Translations under genes and position numbers: made by a program | Assembly: GCA_016704305.1 (NCBI GenBank) | Contig: JADJAL010000013.1 | Coordinates: 70,560 to 134,559 of the forward strand | Reading direction: 5' to 3' | Origin: Haliea sp. | GTDB taxonomy: Bacteria > Pseudomonadota > Gammaproteobacteria > Pseudomonadales > Halieaceae | Length of the DNA stretch: 64,000 bases | In this document: one piece after another, positions 1-10,815 of the stretch | Numbering within the stretch: the first letter of the stretch is position 1 | How the letters are laid out: every line of letters begins with the position of its first letter | Notes under the pieces: model-generated | Seen by the model: the letters and a program-made list of their open reading frames with translations, nothing else | Databases searched by the model: none | What the model was told of the DNA's origin: nothing

Positions 1-1215
1 CCACCCAGGTTCAGGCACTTCATCTGGCAAATGGTGGATGCCGAGCGCGAAGGCGAGGTTCTCGGCGAACTGGGAGACGACCTGCAGGCGCAATTCCTGG
101 GCGAGATGAACGCGACAGAGGTCGCGCAACTCACCGAAAACCTGGAAGACGACGACATCGCCGATATCCTGCAGCAGCTGCCTGGCCGCGTGGTGCAGGA
201 AGTGCTCACCGCGATGGACCACCAGGACCGGGCGCGACTGGAGCGGGTGATGCACTACCCGGAAGATGTCGCCGGCGGCCTTATGAACACCGACACCATC
301 ACCATCAGGGCTGCATTAACGCTCGACGTCGTGCTGCGCTATTTACGCCGCCACAGTGAAATTCCAAAGATGACCGACAACCTGATCGTGGTGAACCGCT
401 CCGACCAGTACATCGGCCTGTTGCCGCTGCGCACGCTGCTGGTCTCGGACCCGGCCTCGTCGGTGCGCGAAATGATGGTCACCGACATTGATCCGATTGC
501 CGTGAATACTCCGGACACCGAGGTGGCGCGTTTGTTCGAGCGCAACGACTGGGTATCCGCGCCAGTGGTGGATGCGAGCGGCAAGCTGCTGGGGCGGATC
601 ACCATCGACGACGTGGTGGACGTGATCCGCGAAGATGCCGATCGCTCGCTGATGTCGATGGCGGGTCTGGACGAGGATGCGGATACGTTCGCGCCGTTTG
701 CCCGCGCCGCGCCGCGCCGCGCCATCTGGCTGGGTATCAACCTGATCACCTGTTTCATTGCCTCCTCCGTCATCAACCTGTTTCAGGACACGATCGAGAA
801 AGTGGTCGCGCTGGCGGTATTGATGCCTATCGTAGCCTCCATGGGCGGCGTCGCCGGGACCCAAACGCTGACCTTGGTGGTGCGCGGGATCGCGATGGGA
901 CACATCGGCAGGACCAACCAGGCCTGGCTGATCAACCGGGAACTATTGATCGGAGTAATGAATGGCGTACTGTGGGCTGCAGTGGTGGCAGTCGCTGCAT
1001 CACTGTGGTTCAGCGACTGGAACATCGGCGGGCTCATCGCCGCCGCGATGGTCATCAATTTGGTAACCGCCGCGCTGGTAGGGGCAGTTCTGCCGCTGTT
1101 CATGACGCGCATACGGATTGACCCGGCGCTGGCCGGAGGCGTGGTCCTCACTACCGTGACCGATGTGGTAGGTTTTCTCTCTTTCCTCGGACTGGCGACC
1201 CTGTTCTATGCCTGA
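1..1215 (+). CDS. mgtE: Magnesium transporter MgtE, 5'-truncated by the window edge
   Basis: Inner-membrane Mg2+ channel/transporter. The reading frame is open from base 1 (the residues before the first ATG at 31 fit the family), so the start lies upstream. Visible in order: the MgtE N-terminal helical domain (to about residue 90), a pair of CBS domains (about 95-215, with the GRITIDDVVDVI end motif of the second CBS), and a C-terminal membrane domain of about five helices (about 230-394) containing the conserved PIVASMGG and ending in FYA. In this family the cytosolic part senses Mg2+ and gates the pore. The stop overlaps the darP start by 8 bases, which suggests co-transcription. Confidence 0.93.
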   Translation, partial: PPRFRHFIWQMVDAEREGEVLGELGDDLQAQFLGEMNATEVAQLTENLEDDDIADILQQLPGRVVQEVLTAMDHQDRARLERVMHYPEDVAGGLMNTDTITIRAALTLDVVLRYLRRHSEIPKMTDNLIVVNRSDQYIGLLPLRTLLVSDPASSVREMMVTDIDPIAVNTPDTEVARLFERNDWVSAPVVDASGKLLGRITIDDVVDVIREDADRSLMSMAGLDEDADTFAPFARAAPRRAIWLGINLITCFIASSVINLFQDTIEKVVALAVLMPIVASMGGVAGTQTLTLVVRGIAMGHIGRTNQAWLINRELLIGVMNGVLWAAVVAVAASLWFSDWNIGGLIAAAMVINLVTAALVGAVLPLFMTRIRIDPALAGGVVLTTVTDVVGFLSFLGLATLFYA

Positions 1216-1744
1216 ATACCTGCCTGACAACGAAACTGACGACTCCGACGAGCCCCCGAGCAAAAGTGCGCGCAAACGCCACATGCACAGCTTGCAGGAC
1301 ATGGGCGAGACACTGGTAAACCTGAACGACAAGCAACTCGCGCGGATTCCCATCGACGACGATCGGTTGCTCGCGGCGATCCGCGAATGCCGGGCGATGC
1401 GCAGCAACAACGCCCGCAAGCGCCACCTGCAGTTTATCGGCAAACTGATGCGCACCATTGATCCCGCGCCGATCGAACAGGCACTGCTGGCCCTGCACAG
1501 CTCGCACCAACAGAGCAACGCGGCATTCCATGAACTTGAACAATTGCGTGCCGCCATACTGGCCGCGGGTAGCGCTGGCGTGGAACTGGCCATGACGCGC
1601 TTCCCCGGTGCGGACCGGCAACACCTGCGGCAACTGGTTTTGCAGCATGAACGAGAAATCCAGCAACAAAAGCCGCCTGCTGCCAGCCGCAAGCTGTTTG
1701 CCTACCTCAGGGAGTTACAGGCGTCTCAGGGGGAACCGGACTGA
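1208..1744 (+). CDS. darP: Ribosome-associated protein DarP/YjgA (DUF615)
   Basis: 178 aa, close to the usual length of about 180. The protein is charged and helical. The N-terminal motif KSARKRHMHSLQDMGE and the ARKRHLQFIGKLMR segment are typical of DUF615. E. coli YjgA/DarP associates with late 50S precursors and promotes their assembly. It overlaps the 3' end of mgtE by 8 bases. Its own 3' end overlaps the convergent yhdP by 19 bases. Confidence 0.9.
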   Translation: MPEYLPDNETDDSDEPPSKSARKRHMHSLQDMGETLVNLNDKQLARIPIDDDRLLAAIRECRAMRSNNARKRHLQFIGKLMRTIDPAPIEQALLALHSSHQQSNAAFHELEQLRAAILAAGSAGVELAMTRFPGADRQHLRQLVLQHEREIQQQKPPAASRKLFAYLRELQASQGEPD

Positions 1745-4700
1745 GCGGGCGCAGCCGTTTCGCTGGCTGCGGCGGGAATTTCCGGCGTGTTGTCGAAAAT
1801 GCGATCGAAACTCACCTCCGGGTCATTCCAGGTTCCGCCAATCGTATAGACGGCACTGGATAACTGGTTCACCTGTTTGTTGAACACCTGGCTCACAACA
1901 TAGACACCCGCCGCCACCGGGAGGCTGGCAGCCAGCGCCGCTATCCACGGCAGGTTATTCACGACCGGCAACGTCGCCACCAGTTCGCCTTGCAGGCTTT
2001 TGGCCTGTAAATCGGATACGCCACTGAACTGAAAACTGGAGCCGCCCTGCACATCCATGCGCGCAATCGTCAACACGCCGTCCGCCACCTCGATCTCACC
2101 CTGCACATTGTCAAAGGGAATTCCGGATTCAAACATCTGCGACAGGCTCAGGCGCTGCACGATATCCGCCAGGTTGAGGATACTGACCACCCGCAATGCC
2201 CCGGTGGCGCCGGCAGTGGCTTCCAGAAAGCTGCCGCTGCCGATGTCCAGTTGCATGCTGCCCTCGGCTTGCGCGAGGGCAAAGTCTTGCGGCGCGCCGG
2301 GCCAGCGCAATCCCACCCTGAACTCGCCGCCCTCGGTTTCCACAATCGGCTGGTAGTCGAAGTACGACAAAGTCTGCCCCAGATCGGCAAAGTGAAATTC
2401 GGCATGTAACTCGGTATACGCGTCCGCGCCCCGCTGCCATGCCAGTCGGCCGGGCTTCCCTGTGCGCAAACCGAGTCCGGCGAGCTCGCCGGTGATGCTG
2501 TCCGCCGTGATGACGTTCGACTCCCCGTGCAGCAAAAAGCGGAGTTCACCCAGGCGCTGCCCGGACTGGAACAGGTTGCTGAGCGCGACATCCACGGCGG
2601 GCATGTCCCAGGAGGTGGCAGCGCCCGCGCGGGAGGGTTTGATAGCGGGCAGACGATCGAGATCGAGGTATTCTATAGCGAGTTGCAAGGGGGTCTCCGG
2701 CTGCCACATGCGATAGCTGGGCGCGCAGCCAGTCTGTCGCCAGAGCGAGCTCCCATTGCTCACTGTCCAACGCCAGGTTGAACACCACGTTATGCAACTC
2801 CTGCGCGAGAATCTGTACGCTATCGACGCGCAAGTCATGCACCGCGATTTCAAGCGCGTCACGCACCTGAGGCGCCGCGCCGACTGCCTCGGGCTGCTGG
2901 CCAGAGTCTTTGCCAAGCCCGCCAAAATACTGCTTCACGAGGCCAAACCATTCGTCGGCCTGTATCAGCGCTGCGTGTCCGATGACCTGCAGCACACCCT
3001 CTTCCAGCGGCGGCGGCGGCACGTTGACTCCGATCGCGCCGCTGCGCACTACACCGGCATCCACATCCAGTCGCAAGTGAAGTTGCTCGCCAAGATCCAG
3101 TGACAGCGGCATTACTCCGCCAGCCAACGGAACCTCCACGCGCAAGTGCTGCGACTCATCCGCCTGCTTGTACCACGGCTGGGGCAGGTCGAGGCTGACA
3201 CCCTGCAATTCGCTCGTGACAGTGAGCAGCGGCGGGAGTCCCGGTGCGATACGAATCGCCACATCCGCCGCCGTCTCGCCAGTGGCAAATCCCAGGCTCT
3301 CCAGTTGCAGCCAGCGGCGCACATCCGCCATATCCACCTGCGTGGCCAGTATCACGTCCACCACGGTGCTGCCCGGGCTGTAAGCAGCGCCATCGCCACC
3401 GTGATGTTGCTGCAACGTGGCGCTGACCGCATTGCCCCACAGCGTCCCCACCAACGCCTTCGAACTGAAGCCGGTGGTGGTGCTGTAGGCAAACTCGCCG
3501 TTGACGGCTTGCAGCGGCAAATTCCCGGGCATCACCAGCAGGTCCACGTCGTGCCAGCGGGTGGCAACGGCCACCTGCGGCGGCACGGATTCGTCACTGA
3601 GATTGAGGTGTAATTGCAGGTCCGTGTCCAGATTGCCGCTGGCGCTCCAGTCTGCGAAGGTCGTGCCGACTATTCCCGCCAACGGCGAGTCGTGCAGCAC
3701 CTTCAAGCCGTCGCCCGCCGGGCCGTGGACGCTGCCTTGCACGTCCAGCAGGATTTGACCGGCCGCATTCAACCGCGTTTCCACCGACAACCGGTCAACA
3801 CGGGACGCGAACAGGCTGGCCTGTTCCCCCCACACGCTGACGTTGCTGTCATCGATGATGACGATGCCCTGCTCGACCAACACGGGTGGCCACGCCCGGT
3901 GGTAGCGCAACTGCGTATCCGCGACGTTAAACGCGAGTTGCACCGTATGCAGCGGGGTCGCCCCTGTCCTCAGGCTGCCGCGCCACAGGAACGCGCCCTG
4001 CTCAATAACGCCCTCGCCAATACTCTCGGACAGCCATGTCAGCAGCGTCGGATCGAGAATATAGGGGATGAACTTTCCGCGATGCACGGGATGGGTGTCC
4101 TGCAGGCCCACGAGCAGGTCCATCTCGATACCGATGTCGTTTGCCTGCAGCGGAATGTTGAGCGCAAACAGCACTTTGGCGGTACCCTCCGCGCCCTGCG
4201 TGGTCAGCAGGCCGCTGGCCAGCCTGACGCGCTGCGCGTCCCAATCCAGGTGCAAGCTGCCGTGCAGCTCATCAAACAGTAATGGCTCGCGATAAACGGA
4301 GGGAAAATCCAGGCTCATGCCGCGAGCGTCTAGAATCACCACGCCGCCGCCAGGCGTGAGCCGGGTATACCCGGTGGCAGCGGTGGCCCCGGGTGCGCCG
4401 TGCAGCGACTCAAGGGACACATCCGCGAAATTCGCCTCCAGTTGCCAGTCGTCTGCCGCGTGGAAAACATCGCCGATCCGCAGCTGCAACGCCGACACAT
4501 CCCCGCGCGGCTGCAACGCGGCAAATACCTCGCGCACGCTCGAGGTGAAAGCGTCCTGCGCGGTGAGGATGGTGTTGATCGGCTGCAGCGCAAACCGGTC
4601 TGTGCGCAGCCGCAGTGCGTTGCCCCAGGTGTCAAGTTGCAGACGAGGGAGTGTCCACAAGACATCGTCCTGCGCTACCTGCAGGTTTGCCACAAACAGG

Positions 4701-5637
4701 GTCCAGCGCTCACCGCGTTGCAGCAAGCGCGCCTCCAGGGCCACGCGTTGCAGGTCCACACTCTGAACAGGCAACGACGCTGCAGCGCCCTGCGTCGATA
4801 CGCGCAAATCCCGCCCTCGATGCGGGCCGCGACAAAGGGCTCGCCCTTTTCCCAGTTCAACCACAGTTCCACATCGGCCGCGCCATCCACCGACACCGGC
4901 AGCACCCGATCGGCAAACATCTCCTGCACTGCACCGAGGTCGGCCGATTGCAGGTCGAGATAGAGCTGACCCGAGAACAGGTCCGGTTTGAAGGGATCGC
5001 CCAACCCCCTGGCCAGTAGGGCGATATGCCCTCCGGCAGAGGAGGACAGCGTCGCCTGCACGTCGCGTTGGCTGCCGTCGCGCGACAACTCCAGGTCCAG
5101 CCCCAGATTACGCACGCCACCGCCTGGCAGCGCCAGGATCAGGCGGGTATCGCGCAACGAAACCCGCTCGATATTCAGCAAAAATTCCCGCAGCGGCTCG
5201 GCCATCGGGCCCGAGGCCGCTGCGTCAAATCCGGTCAGCCTGAAACCACCCGCGCGCGACAGCTCGCCGTGCAGGCTCAGACCGTTGAGCACCAGCCGGG
5301 TCATCTGCAGCGACCGTGTGCGCAGGCTGTTCAGCACATCCACGCCGATGCGCCCGCGCGCCAGTTCCAGCGGTGCATCGGCATTACCGGGAATCGTGAT
5401 GCGCAAACCGGTCAACACAATAACCGGACTGAACGACTGCCACTCGCCGCTCACCGCCTGCGCCTCGATCGCAAATGGCAACCGCGCGTTAAGGGCCTGC
5501 AGTATGTCGATGCGAAAACTGGCCAGATTGGCCGTGAGCAGCCGCCCGGCTCCGACATAGGTCGCCAACGTCACTGTCAGGATGACCAGGCCTACCCAGA
5601 GCACTCTGCCTAGTCTGTGGAAAAAGGGATTCTCCAA
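1726..5637 (-). CDS. yhdP: YhdP family AsmA-like phospholipid transporter, two compensating frameshifts
   Basis: Very large envelope protein of about 1300 residues. An N-terminal membrane helix (about residues 10-30) anchors a long periplasmic beta-rich body, and a C-terminal AsmA-like domain ends the protein. YhdP is one of the AsmA-like proteins that move phospholipids between inner and outer membranes. Three open segments join into one protein: 5637 to about 4811, 4811 to about 2690, and 2690 to 1726. The first shift is at a C run (4810-4812, one base short) and the second at a G run (2689-2693, one base long). They cancel, and the outer segments share a frame. Opposite errors in two homopolymers look like sequencing error rather than decay. 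It lies 26 bases downstream of rng, probably in one transcript. Confidence 0.85.
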
Positions 5638-5663
5638 GCGTCAATTCCGCGTGCACTGCCGAT

Positions 5664-7142
5664 TCAGAGCAGTATGATATCGAATTGTTCCTGGCTATAG
5701 CCGGGTTCCGCCCGCAGGCTGATCGACTTGCCGACAAATTCCTGCAGGTCTGCCAGATGGGCGGATTCCTCGTCCAGCAGGCGATCGACCACGGCCTGTG
5801 AGGCCAGCACTCTCAACGTGGCATTATCATAGGCCCTGGCGTCGCGCATGATCTCCCGAAAAATTTCATAGCACACGGTTTCCGCCGTCTTTACGATGCC
5901 GCGCCCATGGCAGACGGGGCAGCCCTCGCACAGCATGCGGGCCAGGCTTTCGCGTGTGCGTTTGCGCGTCATTTCCACCAACCCCAGCTCGGAGACGCCG
6001 GTAATCTGGTTGCGCGCCGGATCGCGCTGCATCTGCTTTTCCAGCGTGCGATGCACCTGGCGACGGTGCTCGGCATCATCCATGTCGATAAAATCGACAA
6101 TAATGATGCCACCGAGATTGCGCAGCCTCAGCTGCCTGGCCAGCGCCGTGGCGGCCTCCAGGTTGGTCTTGAGGATGGTCTCGGCCTGGTTGCGACCGCC
6201 GACAAACGAACCGGTATTGACGTCGATAGTCGTCATCGCCTCGGTTTGATCGATGATCAGGTAGCCGCCAGACTTGAGCTCGACACGCGCCTCCAGCGCG
6301 CGCTGGATTTCATCCTCCACGGCGTGCAGTTCGAAGAGCGGGCGCTCGCCACTGTAGTGCTCCAGCAAGCCGGCCACCTCCGGCATGTAGTCGTTGCAAA
6401 AAGCCTGCATTGCCGTAAAGCACTCGCGACTGTCGATCAGCACACGCGCCACTGACGGCCTCACCATGTCCCGCACAATGCGCAGAAACAACGGCAACTC
6501 CTCATACAGCAGTTGCGCTTTGGTGGCTGCCGCAGCGCGCCGGGACACCACCGCCCAGAGGCGGTGCAGAAAGCGCAAATCCGCTGCCAGCTCTTCCTGG
6601 CCCACGCCCTCGGCTGCCGTGCGCAGGATATAGCCACGGGATTCGTCCAGCTTTTGGGCCGCCACGGCCTGTGCCAATACCTGCTGCAGGCGAGCCCGCT
6701 CCTGCGGATTCTCGATCTGCTGCGAAACACCGACATGCCTGGTTTGCGGCAGCATGACGAGATAGCGCGTGGAGACGGACAACTCGGTTGTAACACGAGC
6801 ACCCTTGCTGCCCAGCGGGTCCTTGATCACCTGCACAATGAGCTGCTGGCCTTCGCGCACGTGGTCGACGATGTTTGCCGCCGCGCGGCTTTTGTCATCG
6901 TGCTGCTGGCTGTCGCTCATTAAAATGTCGGAGACGTGAATAAACGCCGTGCGCTCGACGCCGATATCGACAAAGGCGGCCTGCATGCCAGGCAGTACAC
7001 GCACCACTTTGCCGGCGTAGATATTGCCGACGATGCCGCGCTTGGCCGAGCGTTCGATATGGATATCCTGGGTGGCACCGTTATCCACCAATGCCACCCG
7101 GGTTTCCATCGGCGTGAAATTGATCAGGATTTCTTCACTCAC
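5664..7142 (-). CDS. rng: Ribonuclease G
   Basis: 492 aa, the length expected for RNase G and much shorter than RNase E. It has an N-terminal S1 RNA-binding domain containing GNIYAGKVVRVLPGMQAAFVDIG (residues about 37-60), the catalytic DNase-I-like domain with VDFIDM and the earlier TIDVNTG acidic motif, and the Zn-link-like CPVC motif near residue 410. It processes the 5' end of 16S rRNA and degrades some mRNAs. It sits in the conserved gamma-proteobacterial order mreBCD-maf-rng-yhdP, all on the minus strand. Confidence 0.95.
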   Translation of the reverse strand: MSEEILINFTPMETRVALVDNGATQDIHIERSAKRGIVGNIYAGKVVRVLPGMQAAFVDIGVERTAFIHVSDILMSDSQQHDDKSRAAANIVDHVREGQQLIVQVIKDPLGSKGARVTTELSVSTRYLVMLPQTRHVGVSQQIENPQERARLQQVLAQAVAAQKLDESRGYILRTAAEGVGQEELAADLRFLHRLWAVVSRRAAAATKAQLLYEELPLFLRIVRDMVRPSVARVLIDSRECFTAMQAFCNDYMPEVAGLLEHYSGERPLFELHAVEDEIQRALEARVELKSGGYLIIDQTEAMTTIDVNTGSFVGGRNQAETILKTNLEAATALARQLRLRNLGGIIIVDFIDMDDAEHRRQVHRTLEKQMQRDPARNQITGVSELGLVEMTRKRTRESLARMLCEGCPVCHGRGIVKTAETVCYEIFREIMRDARAYDNATLRVLASQAVVDRLLDEESAHLADLQEFVGKSISLRAEPGYSQEQFDIILL

Positions 7143-7187
7143 TGCACGGTTCTCTTTGGTCGGTCATTGCCAGTCGGGCATTGCCCG

Positions 7188-7790
7188 TCAGGCGCTGCGT
7201 GCCGGTGTCAGCTTTGTTGCGATGCCCTGGGCGCAGAGCAGTTGCCAGGTCTCGCACAAGGGCAATCCGACGACGTTGGAGTAACTGCCGCGAATGGCGC
7301 GCACGAAAGCGCCTCCCAGCCCCTGGATGCCGTAGCCGCCGGCCTTGTCCCAGGCTTCCGTGGTCGCAAGGTAAGCCTCGCAAACCGCCGGGCTCAACGC
7401 GACAAATTCCACCTCGGTCGCGACCACCAGGCACTGCGTGGCACTGGCACTGCGCACGCAGACACCGGTCAACACGGTATGCCAGCGCCCGCTGAGACGC
7501 GACAGCATCCGCATGGCCTCGTCTTTATCACGCGGCTTGCCCAGCAGCGTTGCATCGATCACGACGGTGGTGTCAGCGGCAAGCACAACAAACTCGGGGG
7601 CGGGAAAACGCGCGGCAACCGCCTGCGCCTTTTCCTGCGCCAGCCGCTGCACGTAGCCAGACGCGTCTTCGCCCGCGCGTTGCGCTTCGTCAATATGGGC
7701 AGGCTCAATGGTGTAACGCACGCCCAGTTGGTCCAGCAGTTCACGTCGGCGCGGTGAAGCAGAAGCCAGTATCAAGCGGCGCTCAACCAT
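7188..7790 (-). CDS. maf: Maf-like nucleotide pyrophosphatase (YhdE type)
   Basis: 200 aa. The N-terminal signature LASASPRRRELL, the central AADTTVV motif and GKPRD are the conserved Maf segments. Members hydrolyse non-canonical or damaged nucleoside triphosphates (the YhdE branch prefers dTTP/UTP) to the monophosphate. It begins 1 base after the mreD stop and precedes rng, as in many gammaproteobacteria. The C-terminal tail after GIATKL is short and unconserved. Confidence 0.92.
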   Translation of the reverse strand: MVERRLILASASPRRRELLDQLGVRYTIEPAHIDEAQRAGEDASGYVQRLAQEKAQAVAARFPAPEFVVLAADTTVVIDATLLGKPRDKDEAMRMLSRLSGRWHTVLTGVCVRSASATQCLVVATEVEFVALSPAVCEAYLATTEAWDKAGGYGIQGLGGAFVRAIRGSYSNVVGLPLCETWQLLCAQGIATKLTPARSA

Positions 7791-7791
7791 G

Positions 7792-8280
7792 TCAGCTCAC
7801 CTGGTAGTAACGGCGCAAATTGCGCAGGCTGTGCAGGACAACCGGCCACAACAGCGCACTGGACAAGGCCGGCAACAGGAACAGACGGGGCAGCACACTC
7901 ACCCCTTCAATATTCTGCACCCACTGGCAGATCAGTTGATTGATGCCGACCAGGATAAAGACTACGCCAGCCTGCTGCCACAGACTGTACACACGCATGC
8001 GCTGGTACAGCATCCGGGACAACAGAGCCACCACCACCAGCGCAAACGCGTTCTGCCCAAGTACCGCGCCTTCCAACACGTCCAGCCCAATACCCAGCAG
8101 CAGTCCGGCGGCGATGCCCACACGTTGCGGCAGTGCTATACACCAGTAGATCAGCGTGATGGCCACCCAGTCCGGCCTGGCCCATTGCAGCCACACCGGT
8201 AGCGGCAAAACCGCCAGCACGTAGGCCACCACAAACGTCAGCAATATGACCGGATAGCCCTGCGCATCCCGGTTCGCCAC
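7792..8280 (-). CDS. mreD: Rod shape-determining protein MreD
   Basis: 162 aa, hydrophobic, with about five predicted membrane helices and the typical small-protein MreD pattern, including the LLLGIGLDVLEGAVLGQNA segment, which is diagnostic of the family. It acts in the elongasome with MreB, MreC, PBP2 and RodA. It starts 3 bases after mreC ends. The operon order mreB-mreC-mreD is conserved. Confidence 0.93.
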   Translation of the reverse strand: MANRDAQGYPVILLTFVVAYVLAVLPLPVWLQWARPDWVAITLIYWCIALPQRVGIAAGLLLGIGLDVLEGAVLGQNAFALVVVALLSRMLYQRMRVYSLWQQAGVVFILVGINQLICQWVQNIEGVSVLPRLFLLPALSSALLWPVVLHSLRNLRRYYQVS

Positions 8281-8283
8281 CGA

Positions 8284-9120
8284 TCAATTTTCCTGGGTGG
8301 GACGTGCGGTAAATACCAGCAGCACGTGCCGGGTGCGATCCAGCGCCGCGCTCGGTACAGCCAGTACACGGGCAAACGGCTCGCCCAGGTCGCGCTCAAC
8401 CTCCGTGACCACCGCCACCGGATAGCCTTCGGGAAAACGCCCACCGAGACCGGACGTCACCAGCAAATCGCCCTTTTGGATGTCGGTGGTTGACGATACG
8501 TGGCGCACTTCGAGCGACCCCAGTTCGCCGGTGCCCTCGGCAATGGCGCGCACGCCGTTGCGATTGACCTGTACCGGCACGGAATGCGTGACATCGGTGA
8601 TCAGCAGCGCCCTCGACGTCCCGCTGCTGACCTCCACGATCTGTCCCATCAGGCCATCGGCGTCGATCAGGGGCTGCCCGACAAAAACACCGTCGCGCTC
8701 TCCCTTGTTCAAGACCAGTTGCAGGCGCTCCGGGTCCGGAGACACACCGACCAGCTCCGCCACCAGCACGTCATCGCGCAACAGGGCGCTGGAATTCAGC
8801 AGTTTTCGCAGCCGCACATTTTCCCCCTGCAGCGATGCCATCTGCTGTGAACGCCCCTGCAGCACCAGGTTTTCCCTGCGCAGGCGTTCGTTTTCCTCCA
8901 GCAGCTGGCTTGTCGACTGGATGTGGGTTGTGCTCCACTCCCCCAAACGCGTGGGCAGGTTGGCGATCCAGAAGATAGGAGAGGCGAGCGTATCGAGCAT
9001 GGCGCGGGCGGCCTGCAGCTTGTTGTAATGCAGGTCGGCCACGATCAGACCGACGACAATCACAGCCGCCAGCAGCACGCGCCAGACGAGGGAGGATTCC
9101 TTGACAAATAATGGCTTGAT
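8284..9120 (-). CDS. mreC: Cell shape-determining protein MreC, apparent AUC start
   Basis: Bitopic periplasmic scaffold: one N-terminal membrane helix, a coiled coil (ENERLRRENLVLQ), then the beta-barrel domain with TSGLGGRFPEGYPVA. The first standard start codon in frame is a GTG at 9078, which would remove the conserved N-terminus. The frame continues upstream to 9120, giving xKPLFVKESS, the family's usual beginning (E. coli MKPIF). The codon at 9118-9120 reads ATC, preceded five bases upstream by a good AGGAG, with a stop codon in frame just before that. Either MreC starts at AUC or a G has been misread as C. 279 residues from this start. Confidence 0.9.
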   Translation of the reverse strand: MKPLFVKESSLVWRVLLAAVIVVGLIVADLHYNKLQAARAMLDTLASPIFWIANLPTRLGEWSTTHIQSTSQLLEENERLRRENLVLQGRSQQMASLQGENVRLRKLLNSSALLRDDVLVAELVGVSPDPERLQLVLNKGERDGVFVGQPLIDADGLMGQIVEVSSGTSRALLITDVTHSVPVQVNRNGVRAIAEGTGELGSLEVRHVSSTTDIQKGDLLVTSGLGGRFPEGYPVAVVTEVERDLGEPFARVLAVPSAALDRTRHVLLVFTARPTQEN

Positions 9121-9234
9121 GTCCGCTCCTCAGCTGCCGGTATCGACACGCATCACCGGCCAGCTCACGCTGTTGACCGCAGCGTGGCACAGGCTCCGCA
9201 GCTGCACGCACAGCACCGAGTCCACCGGTGTGTA

Positions 9235-10272
9235 TTATTCTGTAGAGAGCAAATCTATCGTGCGCCGATCCATTCTTTCCATCGCGATACCGCCGCCTCG
9301 GGCAACGCAGGTCAGGGGATCATCCGCGACGATGACCGGCAACCCGGTCTCCTCGGAGATCAGGCGATCCAGGTCGCGCAGCAGGGCGCCACCCCCGGTC
9401 AATACAATACCGCTTTCCGCGATATCCGCAGCCAGCTCCGGCGGCGACTGTTCCAGTGCGGATTTCACCGCCTGCACGATCGCGGCCAGCGGGTCCTGCA
9501 GCGATTCCAGGATCTCATTGCTGTTGAGGGTGAAGCTGCGCGGCACGCCCTCGGCCAGGTTGCGGCCACGGACCTCGATCTCACGCAATTCGCTGCCGGC
9601 GAATGCGCAACCCACTTCCAGTTTGATGCGCTCGGCCGTCGCGTCGCCAATCAGGCTGCCGTAGCGACGTCGCACATGGGACACAATCGCTTCGTCAAAC
9701 CGATCTCCGCCAACACGCACTGAATCGCGGTAGACCACGCCGTTGAGGGAGATGATGGCGACCTCGGTGGTGCCGCCACCCACATCCACCACCATGCAAC
9801 CGGTGGCCTCGTCGACGCTGAGCCCGGCGCCAATGGCGGCCGCCATTGGCTCTTCTATCAAGCGTACATCCCTGGCGCCGGCACTGAGCGCTGATTCGCG
9901 GATTGCGCGGCGCTCCACCTGTGTTGACATGCACGGTACGCAGACCAATACGCGCGGACTGGGGCGAATGAATTTGCTCTGGTGCACCTTGGCGATAAAG
10001 TGCTGCAACATTTTCTCCGTCACCAGGAAATCGGCGATCACGCCGTCCTTCAGCGGACGGATGGCCGTGATGTTTCCGGGCGTACGGCCCAACATGCGTT
10101 TGGCCTCGGTGCCAACCGCCTCGATCGTTTTCTGGCCATTGTGAATTCGGATCGCGACCACCGATGGTTCATTCAGCACAATGCCTTTGTCGCGTACATA
10201 GATCAGTGTATTGGCCGTACCTAAATCAATGGAGAGGTCACTTGAGAACGCCCCACGCAGCTTCTTAAACAT
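9235..10272 (-). CDS. mreB: Rod shape-determining protein MreB (bacterial actin)
   Basis: 345 aa, full length. The actin-fold phosphate-1 motif DLGTANTLIYV is near the N-terminus, and the VDVGGGTTEVAII phosphate-2 motif and the adenosine motif GGGALLRDLD are visible. The N-terminal MFKKLRG resembles the amphipathic membrane anchor of Gram-negative MreB. It polymerises under the inner membrane and directs lateral wall synthesis. It is first in the mreBCD-maf-rng-yhdP run and divergent from gatCAB across 226 bases that must hold both promoters. Confidence 0.97.
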   Translation of the reverse strand: MFKKLRGAFSSDLSIDLGTANTLIYVRDKGIVLNEPSVVAIRIHNGQKTIEAVGTEAKRMLGRTPGNITAIRPLKDGVIADFLVTEKMLQHFIAKVHQSKFIRPSPRVLVCVPCMSTQVERRAIRESALSAGARDVRLIEEPMAAAIGAGLSVDEATGCMVVDVGGGTTEVAIISLNGVVYRDSVRVGGDRFDEAIVSHVRRRYGSLIGDATAERIKLEVGCAFAGSELREIEVRGRNLAEGVPRSFTLNSNEILESLQDPLAAIVQAVKSALEQSPPELAADIAESGIVLTGGGALLRDLDRLISEETGLPVIVADDPLTCVARGGGIAMERMDRRTIDLLSTE

Positions 10273-10498
10273 GAATTTTTGCTACCCTGTGAAAACAACG
10301 GGGAACCCCGTGTTAGAGTTCTTTTTGCATCAGTACTAAACCACTTCCCTGACGGATTACAGCGTCGCGCGACCGGCATTATTGGGAGTTGGCAGAATTG
10401 TGCAACTGTACCAACCACAGGGATTTTGGGCAAGGCGCAAATGTGATAAGTTTACGCCCCCCGCGAATTTGAGGCCCGCACCCCGCGCTGTTATCACC
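10273..10498. promoter_or_regulatory. Divergent mreB / gatC intergenic region
   Basis: 226 bases between two divergent housekeeping operons. It is AT-richer than its surroundings and must contain promoters for both. No clear -35/-10 pair was picked out with confidence, and no gene is seen in it. Confidence 0.4.
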
Positions 10499-10786
10499 AT
10501 GAGTATCGAGCAAGCCGAAATAGAAAAGATCGCCGAACTGGCCCGCATCCGCGTCTCACACGAGGAGATCGGCCAGGTCACAGCGCGCATCGCCGAGATA
10601 CTGCACATGGTCGATCAGTTGCAGGCCGTGGATACCCGCGACGTGGAGCCAATGGCCAATCCACTGGACGCAGCCCAGTTTTTACGCGCGGACATTGTCA
10701 CTGAGCACAACCGCCGCGATGCCTTCCAGGCCATCGCCCCCGCCGTCGAAAAGGGCCTTTACCTGGTTCCCAAAGTCATCGAATAG
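10499..10786 (+). CDS. gatC: Asp-tRNA(Asn)/Glu-tRNA(Gln) amidotransferase subunit GatC
   Basis: 95 aa from the ATG at 10499. A longer open frame upstream has no family similarity, and this start gives the usual EIEKIAELARI N-terminus. GatC wraps round GatA and GatB and stabilises the amidotransferase that converts Glu-tRNA(Gln) or Asp-tRNA(Asn) to the amide form. It is first gene of gatCAB, 29 bases before gatA. Confidence 0.95.
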   Translation: MSIEQAEIEKIAELARIRVSHEEIGQVTARIAEILHMVDQLQAVDTRDVEPMANPLDAAQFLRADIVTEHNRRDAFQAIAPAVEKGLYLVPKVIE

Positions 10787-10815
10787 GCGGCCTACGCCGC
10801 ATCAGGACTGTTGTA

